From the NCBI GenBank assembly GCA_023333565.1, contig JAJKFH010003680.1, forward strand, positions 1,178,001-1,242,000: a stretch of 64,000 nt of DNA, read 5' to 3'. The stretch is from Puffinus mauretanicus. Its lineage: Eukaryota > Chordata > Aves > Procellariiformes > Procellariidae. Position 1 is the first letter of the stretch. Each line of letters opens with the position of its first letter. Under the pieces are notes generated by a model that worked only from the letters and a program-made list of their open reading frames with translations, searched no databases and had not been told where the DNA came from. This document shows positions 39,632 through 64,000 of the stretch, piece by piece. The translations under genes were made by a program, and so were the position numbers.

Positions 39632-41360
39632 GCACGTTCTCCTGAGCAGTTGTGTTGGATTTGAGTTTTGAAGAATGAGCTTCCTTCCAGGCAGTTCCAC
39701 ACGGGCTCCTTTCTCCCATCACCGCACCCTTTTGTTTTCAAAAGTCTCCTATTAGTTTCCTAAAATGGAAACAGCTTGTCCTTGATATCTATAATGATTT
39801 ATTTTTCTAAGCAATTAAAATTGATTTCTTAAAGCTATAGCAGCTCCCTCATTAAAGAGAATGAATCACTGAATAAAAAAGGCAAAGGCTCTGAGTGTGA
39901 AAGGCATGCTCAAGTTTCATGTGATTTCAAGGAAAGGCTGTAGGGCTTGAGAGAAGCAGAGCAGGATCAGTGCCTGAAATTGCGTTGTCTCCACACGAAA
40001 CCCATTACAAGAATGGACTGTTCCCAACAGCCGTACTTGGAAAGCCTGAGCATCCTTTTCCCAAACAAGCAGCAAGCCTGAGGGGTTTTGCATCACCAGC
40101 TTGTAGAACCAGATGCAAATGCAGGTATCCTGTGGCTTGCACACCTGCCGCTAAATATTTAAATGTGTTTGGAGAGCACATAAATTTCTCAGTGTTTTGT
40201 GAAGAGTTTCATGAAGAGTTTTATCATTTAGAGCACTTCTGTAATTTGAAAATCAGAGTTTTAATGGCCTGTACTTACCATCTCATTTTTTTTTATTGGT
40301 AAATACGGCAATATTATGAGACCTAAACCCAGTGTTTTCTTTAATTGTAAACATTAATTTCCGTATATGAGAAAGTATTATTTTCAGATGTTCACTTTTT
40401 TTATTTCATGCATAAAAACAGGCTTTCTAAAAATGAAAATGTCCTTCCACTCTTTGACAGTTATGAGGGAGAGAAAAGACAAAAGTTTTTCTTTCTAATA
40501 GGAAATCTGCTATTTTGTGTGATTTTTTTTTCTTTTCAATTTTGTTGTCACTTAACTTTAAAATGTTCCTGTATTTTATTTTTTTTAATAGTACCATGAA
40601 GCTAATGAATGAGGCTTATTGTCTAAGACTTTCAAAGTGTTTCAATATAGCGTTATTACAACATGACCAAGTCAAGTTAGCAAATTCTAAAATGAAATAA
40701 AGAATTTTAAAATGGATGTTTTAGACTTCTGTATCCATTTTTAGGCTCTTGTGTTAGTGGTCACTTATTAGGTTCTTAGTAGACACCATGAACCTTAACT
40801 GACAAAGTTATAAAAAACAAATACTGACGTTAGTAGGATTTTGCTGCAATTTACTGTTCTTCTAAGTACCAGTGTAGCCTGTTGATGAGAAAATCTTTAT
40901 GTCACTGCAAGATGCAGTCTCACACAAAGGCATATGTATAGACAACATCTTTGCAGCTTATTTTTCACATACAATTTTGCATACTACTTCAAGATACTGT
41001 GAATGATTTTCCGTTCATCTATCAGTTTTAAAAATGGGGAAGATGGCGGTGTTTACCTATTACCCCATGTATCATTCCACAAACAACATAATTTTCAGTA
41101 GTTGTCAGGGGGACTAAATGAAAGAAATGGAGGAGCAGGATAAAATATACCAATAATAGCTGAATTTCTTAAGATTTGAAATGCTTCCTTAGACTGGAGT
41201 GATACTTGAATTATTAGAATTATTTAATAAGTGATAGAAGTACTTGATGTTTTTATTAAGCTTTTTTTTTCTAAAAAATATTTAAAATTAAATTAAGCCA
41301 ACAGCAACAAGTTAGTGACAGGGAAAAAAATATTTTTCTAGTTATGCCAAGTATGATTGA

Positions 41361-48210
<6,850 letters not shown>

Positions 48211-48348
48211 ATGGCTACACAACCGATGACATAGAGTTCTACTGGAGGGGTGGAGATAACGCGGTCACTGGCGTGGAGAGGATTGAGCTTCCTCAGTTCT
48301 CCATCGTGGAATATAGACTGGTGTCAAAGAATGTTGTCTTTGCCACAG
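48211..48348 (+). CDS. GABRB3: GABA-A receptor beta-3 subunit, exon 6 (loops B and C)
   Basis: This 138-bp exon completes the loop B Tyr157 codon and runs through the segment before loop C, ending one base into the Gly203 codon. GABA contacts the aromatic residues of loops B and C; here Phe200, Ala201 and Thr202 are visible in VVFATG. The segments WRGGD and [17 protein letters not shown] match beta3 as I know it; beta1 and beta2 have different residues at several of these sites. The residue after SIVE is Tyr (number 191), where mammalian beta3 has His by my recollection. The acceptor is tgcctacag. The exon must end at 48348 because only that junction keeps the frame into exon 7 and gives the family length of 138 bp. 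The donor there is GC, not GT (see separate entry). The nearest GT, five bases further on, would shift the frame. Confidence 0.96.
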
Positions 48349-48354
48349 GCAAGT
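48346..48354 (+). other. GABRB3: Non-canonical GC 5' splice site of intron 6
   Basis: The exon-intron junction reads CAG|GCAAGT. Apart from the C at intron position 2 it is a perfect match to the U1 snRNA-pairing consensus, which is typical of genuine GC-AG introns. The reading frame, the 138-bp family exon length and the exon 7 start all require this junction. Confidence 0.9.
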
Positions 48355-48410
48355 ATTGTCATTTGCCTATGTAGTATTTAATTTCCTTGCGCATGACAAT
48401 TACTGTTTTA

Positions 48411-48440
48411 TTAATCATAATTAATCATTATTAATCATAA
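48411..48440 (+). repeat. Three tandem copies of a 10-bp AT-rich unit
   Basis: Three units of TTAATCATAA lie end to end, the middle one with an A-to-T change at position 9, followed by TTATATATAG. The array contains repeated ATTA cores and starts 62 bases into the GC-AG intron. It may simply be a short slippage product. Confidence 0.8.
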
Positions 48441-48550
48441 TTATATATAGTCTGTGTTGTGTGTTTGGCTAAAGAAATTATTTACTTGATAAAGCCTGGA
48501 GGCAGGGGTCCATGAAATAGCATTTCTTGTTTATCTTTCTGGGTTTTTTT

Positions 48551-48563
48551 GTGTGTGTGTGTG
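48551..48563 (+). repeat. Short GT microsatellite
   Basis: Six and a half GT units following a T run, about 200 bases inside intron 6. Confidence 0.8.
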
Positions 48564-50509
48564 ATTATGCTTAACCAAATACCTAAATATCTATGATCTA
48601 AATAAATATGAAGTCATTTGCCTCTGAATCATCAGTTTAAATGTAGCCTACAGGGTTACTGATCATACATAAGTATGTTTTGGCATACTAGGTCAAAAAG
48701 CCATGGTTTTTATGAACACCTCCCTGCAACTTTTCAGTGCATGTTTGTTTTGTTGTTGTATAGTGAATGAAAATGTCTTTTATATCTTGATTCGCACTGA
48801 TGGGTATATAGTACTGTATACATAGCCCGGGCTTTTGTCGTCATTGTTAAGATGCTAAAATTAAATCCCTGGCTTTTCTCCTTGTTTCCTTGAAGATGTA
48901 GTAAAAGTTACTGGTAACTGACAGCATTGGATGTCTTCAGGTGACAGAGCACAATGTTGATTTACATGTTTAATATTAGACACCAGCATAGGAAAATGTT
49001 GTTATGTGTGGCAAGACCAAAGCAACACAGAAAGCCATCAGCAAGTGCGGGGCTACTATTTGGGACCTCCAGATTTTCAGTACTCTTCAGGCCACAGGAG
49101 TGTGCTGTTCCGTCTGTCCCAGCGCACTAGAACAAATGAAGCTCAGCTCTATTCTGTTTGTAAGCATCACTTCACCCACTCTTTGGACACAGCATCTGTT
49201 TCAAAGTACACAGAAACACAAGCTGTATTTCAGAACAAACTGTAAATATTGCTGGGATTGAAATTAATATGAGGGGTTTGCCAACTGCTGCTGTTCTTGT
49301 TTATCATTGTGAATGGAAGGGTGGGGTTTTTTTCAAGAGAAATCAATACTCTCATCCTATGTCCCTCCGTTCTGCAGCCAGTGTCACCTTTGGCAGCCAG
49401 GGCTTACCTGCCCCTGCACAAAACTGGATATACTTTTGTGGAATGGCTCTTTAGGCAACAATGAGAATACAGAGAACTCACCTGTGAAGTTTTTCTGACA
49501 GTCCAAAGCCACCTTTTAGTTCCGTATGAAATATTTCAGTAAAGACATGATTTAGTAATTTAGAGATGAGAGAGATTTGTTAAATTCAGGAAAAAGAGAA
49601 ATTCTAAGAGCTGTGAGGCAAATATGAGAGAGAATGAAAACTAGGAGTAGACATTTATATGACGACCAAATATTCAGAATCCTAACAGTTCTTTAAAAAA
49701 AAACTTGTGGAAGGAGTAAAAAAAGTCTCATACTTTAGGGTTTAAGACAGCTTGACATTAGCGAGTAGCATGAGACAGTCACAGAGAACAGATTACTCCA
49801 TGTTTCTTGTACCATTTTCTGAAGCATATGATTTGTGTCACTGATGAGGACACGATACTGCATTTACTATTATTTTGGTCCAGGACATTATGAAAATGCT
49901 TGATTAATTATGAAATTTTGTGACAAGTATTTCCATGCAGGGGAAGCATCACATTTGTTTCTCAAAACCACATATTTAATTGTAAATCCGAAGCATGCTA
50001 GTGAATCTGACGGATAAAGTCAGCACACTCTTTTCAAATTTCTTCTCAAGACCCTACTTTTTTATGGTCCTACTAATTAAGGCCAGTTTCTACATTTTTG
50101 CGGAAAATAAGTCAGGCATGCTTTTTTTCTTTTTTTAGCTTAGAGGTTATTGAAGTCTCAAGGGAAAATATTAGTTCTTTGAGCGCAGTATCTCAGTGAA
50201 CATTTCAGACATTTCAGTACTAGTGTGCTTTGATTGTATAAAACTAAAAGAAGACTTCAGAGTCATGCCATAAACAGCTTTTAGAGTAGTTATTTCTCCT
50301 GTCTTCCATGAGGAACAGTGCTGTATAATCTTGTGTAACTTATGCAAATGGAAAAATCTGTTCCCATAGTTACTAATGAGAAGCAATGGTAAGCACAAGA
50401 AAACCCCATAGATAATGACATGAAGCTGTGCAGGGCTGCAAGAATACTGGAGGAACTGCATGCATGTTGAAGCATAGTTAAAATGATCTTGCCAAATTAG
50501 CAAAATGGG

Positions 50510-51160
50510 TCTGAAAAAAAGTATAAAAGTCAGTATGGACAAGAGCAAAATACAACATTTATACAACTAATTATTCCTATCCAAATTCAGGATAGGGAAT
50601 ATGAGGTTAGGCCAGAGTTATGTGTGTAGAAATCTAGGTGTTACTATTGATCTCAGACTGAACATGAGTCAATAACATATTTTTGGAGAAAAAACCAAAA
50701 CAAAACCACATCCTACAAGGAGTGTGACCTGCATTGCTAAGGCCTGAGCTGTGCGTTTGTGGTCATGAGTAGCATTCTTCAAGACAATTGTGGAGCAATA
50801 GAAGAGGGTCTAGGGAAAATTAGCAAGTAGGAAGTCTAGAAAATGGAATACATGAGATTGCCGGAGAGCCAGGCACGATCGTGTAGTTTAAAAAAAAGAG
50901 AACACGTGGTAGGACATAACGTCTTCAAGTGTCTAGAAGGCATCTACAAAGACATGGGGAATAGTCTGTTCTCTTTATCCAGGATGGAAATAAGAGAAAG
51001 GAGTGTTTAAATTGTTGTGAGGAAGAAAAATCTGGTTTGACTATCCTTCTAACACTAGCTGAAGGCCATACAGGCTACCATAAGACATCTAAAATGGCAC
51101 TGGATGCCTATGTGTCAGTAACTGAATTAAGTCCATAGTTAAACGATATTAAATTAGTGC
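50510..51160 (+). mobile_element. Probable ancient CR1-type LINE fragment, sense orientation
   Basis: This plus-strand segment follows the order of the CR1 reverse-transcriptase tail and the start of the 3' region: actgaacatgagtcaataac near 50656, an ggagcaatagaagagg piece near 50791, cttcaagtgtctagaaggc near 50922, then ctgttctctttatccagg near 50968 and aaaatggcactggatgcct near 51090. All frames are broken. It is the only CR1-like piece in the window that lies in the same direction as the gene. The assignment is by remembered family pattern. Confidence 0.6.
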
Positions 51161-51169
51161 TGTCAAGGG

Positions 51170-51560
51170 AGCCTAAAGAGCTATTCAGCTCTTACACACT
51201 TCTATTCTGTCAAGTGAATAGCTCTTAGGACACTATTCAGTTGCCTAAACATAGGTATCTCATGCCTCTTGAGATGCTGTAGAGCATCCTGCTTAGCAGT
51301 TAGGCTGCTGTTACAGACTTTTACAGTCTTGTGTCCTATGTGCCAATCTAGTGCTTCAGTATTAATTACTTAACTGGTATTAAGTTCGACTCCTCAGTAA
51401 CCTAAGGCATCTCAAATGGCATTAGACACTTCTGTATAGGCACTTATATCACACCCTTAGATTCGGCTGGCTGTAAGTCTAGATCTTCATGGTTTACACT
51501 GAGAGCTTATTCGCCATCCATGTGTAAATATCTGCATGCAAATTTAGTGCCTAAACCTGT
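51170..51560. repeat. Possible unclassified interspersed repeat
   Basis: The stretch is dense in short recurring words such as cctaa, gcatctcaa and ggtatctcat, which is the texture of an old interspersed element. I could not name a family. It directly follows the CR1-like fragment and might be part of the same insertion complex. Confidence 0.3.
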
Positions 51561-52889
51561 GAGCTGAATCCCCCTTCTAAATGTTTGTTATCCAGAAATA
51601 TTAAGAAACTGAACAGGAATGGGGATATGTAAAACACCACCTAAAAGCTTCAAGATGCATAGCAGTCAGAGCCAGATTAGCAACCTGTTGGTAAGAGGAG
51701 GGTAGTCTTAAAAGATTTGAAAATTAATTATTTGCTGTATTCTGAAAGATCAATCTGTAAAGTATATTTCCAGTTAGCCGAAGAACCTTCCCAGAAGAAC
51801 AGATTAAAATAAGAATTCTGTAACTGACCAACTCTGTTATCTTGGTTCATAGTTGGATAAAACAGCAAGAGACTAATTTAGCCTTGGAGCTAGATATTTC
51901 AGCTAGCTTTTAATGAAATTGAAACAGAAACAAGTAATTACTTTTTATCAAGTGCCCAAATATATGAAAGAGGAATATTTTGAGCTCAGTTATTGATTAA
52001 GTATTTGTTTTCATGCCTGCATTCTCAATACTGTTGTTAGATTTAAATACTTCAGGCCAAATTCTGTAATTCCTGTACTATTTAAATTAGCCCATAGACA
52101 TCAACATGTTATATGAGATGGGAGGAAGGGTAACAAATCTGGTGCTTGAACAGCAACACTGTTCTTTAGGCAAAAACCAAATTTTGATGGAATGTTAACA
52201 ACTAGAATTTCCTGGTAATTAATCTCTAAATGTACTGAGCCTTAATTGGCAAATCATTATCCAAGCATAATCGGGCAAGTAACAGTGTAATTGTTGAGCT
52301 CACCAAGAAATATATTTTTATTAAATAAATTACACAAGATGGTTCCTTCTTAGATAAATAAAGATCTGGGCTTACTATCTTTTTTCCGTGCAGGTTAGGA
52401 CCCATCCTTTTCACTGAGCTTTAGCCATCCAGACAGAGAGGGGGAAATAAGTAGCGGAAATAAGGAATGCTCTTTCTTTTAATTCTTTTTTGCCACAGAT
52501 TCCTGTGGTCTGTTTGCTGGAGGTGAGATATTATAGCAGAGATGGCAGGCTGGAGGCAAGGCCTATAGATCATCTGTGAAGGCATAAAAGCAATACAGGT
52601 GAAAGTAATACAAACTTTTGTAGTCTCAGGGAGAGCTACCTAAAGGAGAACTCTGGCTGCATAATGTGAAAAAACAAGGCTAACAGTTCATTTTTCAGTT
52701 TCAACCTGAACTATACAAAGATCAAATTATTCTGGAATTTCCTGAGATCCAGACCTTCCAATAAAATTTGAGCTTGGAAAATCACAACAAAACAGGATGA
52801 CATTCTGTTTACCTTTATGAAACTGAACAATGTGTCAACTCCAGTAATTAGCCGCGATGCCAGCAAGACTTTTTGTTAGATTGCCCAGG

Positions 52890-53330
52890 AGCCACAGACC
52901 TTCAACACCTACCCTGAGACCTGCAGGGCTGGGATTCATCTTGCTCTGATTGAATATAATTTCAGTGTCTACATATGAACTAGGTGTCTTAGTTGATGGG
53001 AATCTACTCAGTACAGCTGTGGAGTCTGGAGACAAATTCAGTCCACCAATAGGAGTCTATTTTAGGAGGAGGTGGATAATTCTCTAGGTTTCATTTACTA
53101 GATTGACTAGATGAACTGACTCTCATGTAAATATAATCAGAGCTCAGACACCTAGCTCATGTGTGTGCAGTTCAAGTGAGTCGCTCTATCAGCTGCTATT
53201 TGAGATGGCATATAGGGCAGCCGCCTTAGTCTCCAGCTGCTGATCAGAAAGATGTAGGGGCTATGTCATATCCACCAGCTGCGTGCTAGTGTCTGAGATG
53301 TCTTCGGGCATCTCAAAAGGAACAGCGCAG
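52890..53330. repeat. Possible unclassified interspersed repeat
   Basis: This stretch has the same texture as the one at 51.2-51.5 kb, with words such as gggattcatct, aactaggtgtctta and gggcatctcaaaa. It resembles old amniote interspersed repeats I have seen but cannot name. No terminal repeats or open frame are visible. Confidence 0.3.
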
Positions 53331-55910
53331 CTTCAGATTTGCAACTGAATCTCTCTGTTACAGTCCAGCTCTAACTTTAGAGCAGGAAGACAGGCAGCAC
53401 TGACAGCCCTGGCCCTAGGTATGGTTCTTGGGGTTCTATCTTCTAGCTTCAGGACAAAGAACCTAGCACTTGAAACAACTTTATGTTGACATTGCTGGCC
53501 TTGAGACAATCTCTCTGGAGAGTCCATCTCTAAGGCCAGGTCCCATTAGTTTCAGTAATTACCTTATCTCATTAGATGGAGATCGTGATGAGGTAAAGGA
53601 TGATGGTTATGGGTGAAGCATTCAGAATAAATGTCTAAAGTTTTCTCCATTATACTGTTTCTCAGTTCAGGATTTCATTACTGAACATTACTGACATATG
53701 TGGCACATTACTTCTCTCCACTGTAGACACGCGCCTCCTCCATCCACACCATTTTCCCTGCTTTATCAATAGCAAAGTGCTCTCTTCCTTCTTTCTCTGA
53801 GGTTCCCCAGTGTGTCCAGGGCCCTTGGCACTGGAGCAGCCCAAGAAGAGGCTTTGATTCAGTGATTCAGTTCCACTGAACCTTCTTGAATGAATCCTTC
53901 AGACTATTTATCAAAGAATCAGTATTTTATGGGAGATTTTCCAGTCATCAGCTCTATCAATGATATTCCACAGACACCCAGACCTGGACAGGACTTTTGG
54001 AAAGGAAGACATTTATAGAGAATCCTTTACGTGGGTGGTGTATTATATGAAATAATTTTCCTCAACAGAGCTTTATAAAGATTTCTGTCTGATGCACTAC
54101 TCTTACTGCAGAAAGGTGATCAGGTCTGCTACATTTTTAATGTATTTCATTATGGCAGGGTATGCTCCTGTTTTATTTACATAGTCTGCAGGCACAAGGC
54201 CACGGAAACCGTTTCATAGGAAACTCAGTGAAAAAGTTAAGCTTTGTTAGCAAAAAAGCAGGCATGGTTTCAAAGAGAATTTGTCTTTTGAAATGAAACA
54301 TTGTTCATTGGAAAATGAAGATTTTAAGCAAGCTAAAGTCTAAAAGATTCTTTGCTGAAAATTATGTTGATTGCTTTAGACAGCAGAAAACCTTGGTCTG
54401 ATTTTCATGATGAAATAAATTCTTCTGACTCTACCAATATTCTTCTATTGGTGAAAGTAGAAGGCATTTCATCCTGGAAAAAATTACTACTGATTGATTG
54501 AAGTAATCACAACAACCTAATACATCTACTTCTTTTTCCAGTGATAGTTATTCTGAGATTGTTTGATAAAACAGTTAAGGATAGTTGCATGAAGTTTGAT
54601 GCTCCTTGGATGCTTCTGCTGCCTGGAAACAGTGTAGCATTTTTTCTGTCATATGACTCAAAGTATACCTAACTATCAGGAATGTGATGAAGAGAAATCT
54701 GCAGTTTTCTACTCCTTCTTTCGCTTTCTCTCTCAGGAAATCCATCATTCTTGTGTATATGGGCAAATGTAATTTCTAATGCTCATATGCAAACATATGA
54801 ACATAATTTAAAGGGAAGTTTGTAATTTTTTATTTGTTTCTAGATGTAATCTTTCATATCTTGCACATACTTGCATTAGAATGGGTGGGATGTGATCTAA
54901 TATCTAGTTGGGCCCTCGGTATGTTGGGAAATGTTTTTTAGGATGTTGACTGTAACTAGAGCTTTTAGATGAGCTATTGAAAGTATCATATCTAAGACTA
55001 GTAATGCAAACACTGAGCTGAAATCATTGAGCTAATGTTATGTGAATGACTACCTTTTTCTTGTACAGCTGTACTCAGGTTTAATCCTCTTTGCATTTGG
55101 TGAAAGAAGTCACAATTTTTTAAACTGTTTGAGATTTTTAAATATATAAAATCTATTAAGTAAGATTAACACCAATTTTGAAATACACCAGTTTGAAGTT
55201 AAATAATAAAATGTTTTGTTGGAAACATTGACATTGAGGTTATTCATTTTTTTCATTATTTATTTGCTCCAATTGTAACAATTAATGAATCCTACATATA
55301 TACTGTGTATACGTACACACACATATAAACTCATCTTTTTTTTGCTTAAAATATTTTTGGAAGAAAAATTCTGTCTGGCTCTAATTGATGTTAGAGGCCT
55401 TTGGATCTGATCTGAAGGCTTTTCCTTACTGGAATTCATTACAATTTATTTTTGACACCACAGGTAACATGTTTGTCATGTTCAGATGTAATTAAGAAGT
55501 TCCATCTCATGAACAACTCTTCCATGCAAATACAAGACTATGCACATTACTAATCCTCTCAATATAAATACTATACATAAAAGTGTGTATTTGGGTAAGC
55601 ATTTTACTTGGAGACCTAAGCAGCTGTTCTTAAAAACTAACCGGTGCTCCCCCATCTGTTCAATAATCTAGAATAATTTACTCTCTCTTTTCTTCCCAAA
55701 TACAAATTACTTGGATATCACTATATTCACTGCAAGGTTTCTTTTAATACCAACCAGTAATACAGTGAAGGCGTTTTCCCTACTGTTCTGCAGATGTCAT
55801 ACTACCCCATAAAATGTGCACACTTTAGTTTCTACGGACACTGAAGACAACTATCTGCAAGTGTCTTTTCTTCAGTGTAAATAACACTGTTTTCCCCTCC
55901 CTTTCCTCAG

Positions 55911-56063
55911 GTGCCTATCCAAGACTCTCGCTGAGCTTCAGGTTGAAGAGAAATATTGGATACTTTATTCTTCAAACCTACATGCCCTCCATACTGATTA
56001 CCATTTTATCATGGGTGTCATTCTGGATCAATTATGATGCATCAGCAGCAAGAGTTGCCCTTG
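55911..56063 (+). CDS. GABRB3: GABA-A receptor beta-3 subunit, exon 7 (loop C, M1, M2 start)
   Basis: This 153-bp exon encodes the end of the ligand-binding domain, all of M1 and the beginning of the pore-lining M2 helix. The loop C Tyr205 codon is at 55916-55918. M1 runs from about Ile218 (55955) to Tyr244 (56035), including the conserved proline of the QTYMPS segment. The short M1-M2 link, [11 protein letters not shown], carries the residues that select for anions at the inner mouth of the pore. The exon opens with the last two bases of the Gly203 codon and ends one base into Gly254, so the intron interrupts M2. The acceptor is tttcctcag and the donor is gtatgt. Length, phase and sequence all fit the beta-subunit family. 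This part is nearly identical among beta paralogues and does not separate them. Confidence 0.97.

Positions 56064-64000
<7,937 letters not shown>

Larger units (their letters stand above)
48349..55910 (+). other. GABRB3: Intron 6 of GABRB3 (GC-AG type)
   Basis: This is a 7,562-bp phase 1 intron with a GC donor (GCAAGT) and a normal acceptor (ccctttcctcag). It contains a 10-bp tandem repeat 62 bases after the donor, a GT run at 48551-48563, an old CR1 fragment at about 50.5-51.15 kb, and two stretches (about 51.17-51.56 and 52.89-53.33 kb) that look like unclassified interspersed repeats. The remainder is unremarkable. Confidence 0.9.

Noticed and set aside
50110..50145. Strong acceptor-like T-rich tract ending in ttttttag inside intron 6, considered as a cassette exon start
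   Set aside because: No following open stretch with a donor and no homology to known beta-subunit cassette exons; a decoy site.

Overview
This window is vertebrate nuclear DNA, almost certainly from a bird. Five internal coding exons, all on the + strand, can be read exactly and belong to a GABA-A receptor beta subunit, best matched to GABRB3. The surrounding introns carry CR1 LINE copies with the typical avian 3' end, plus older CR1 fossils. There is no bacterial, phage or operon-like architecture. The species cannot be fixed from the sequence.

Layout: positions 1-41390 are the 3' part of one very long intron (intron 3 in beta-subunit numbering). It holds two fairly young CR1 insertions (about 15.9-16.8 kb and 31.2-31.9 kb, both antisense to the gene), two eroded CR1 fossils (about 24.7-25.0 kb and 28.4-30.3 kb), a 41-bp minisatellite (21.5 kb), a polypurine tract (17.5 kb), a G-rich low-CpG block (32.8-33.25 kb) and a CpG-dense cluster of hairpins (39.5-39.6 kb). 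The exons follow at 41391-41611 (221 bp), 47023-47105 (83 bp), 48211-48348 (138 bp), 55911-56063 (153 bp) and 60439-60683 (245 bp). They join in frame into 840 nt, or 280 codons, corresponding to mature beta3 residues of about 56-335. Exons 1-3 (signal peptide, N-terminus) and the last exon (most of the M3-M4 loop and M4) lie outside the window.

The encoded part covers most of the extracellular GABA-binding domain (loops A, B and C and the Cys-loop), M1, M2, M3 and the start of the large intracellular loop. Each exon contributes a recognisable piece of a pentameric chloride channel. The most notable gene-level feature is the exon 6 donor, which is GC rather than GT (CAG|GCAAGT), so intron 6 is a GC-AG intron.

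No second protein-coding gene, tRNA, rRNA or CRISPR array is supported. The many other open frames of 60-190 codons are chance frames, LINE remnants, or frames left open by base composition. I found no convincing undescribed biological system. The items most worth a second look are the GC donor, the CpG-dense hairpin cluster at 39.53-39.63 kb and the G-rich block at 32.8-33.25 kb.
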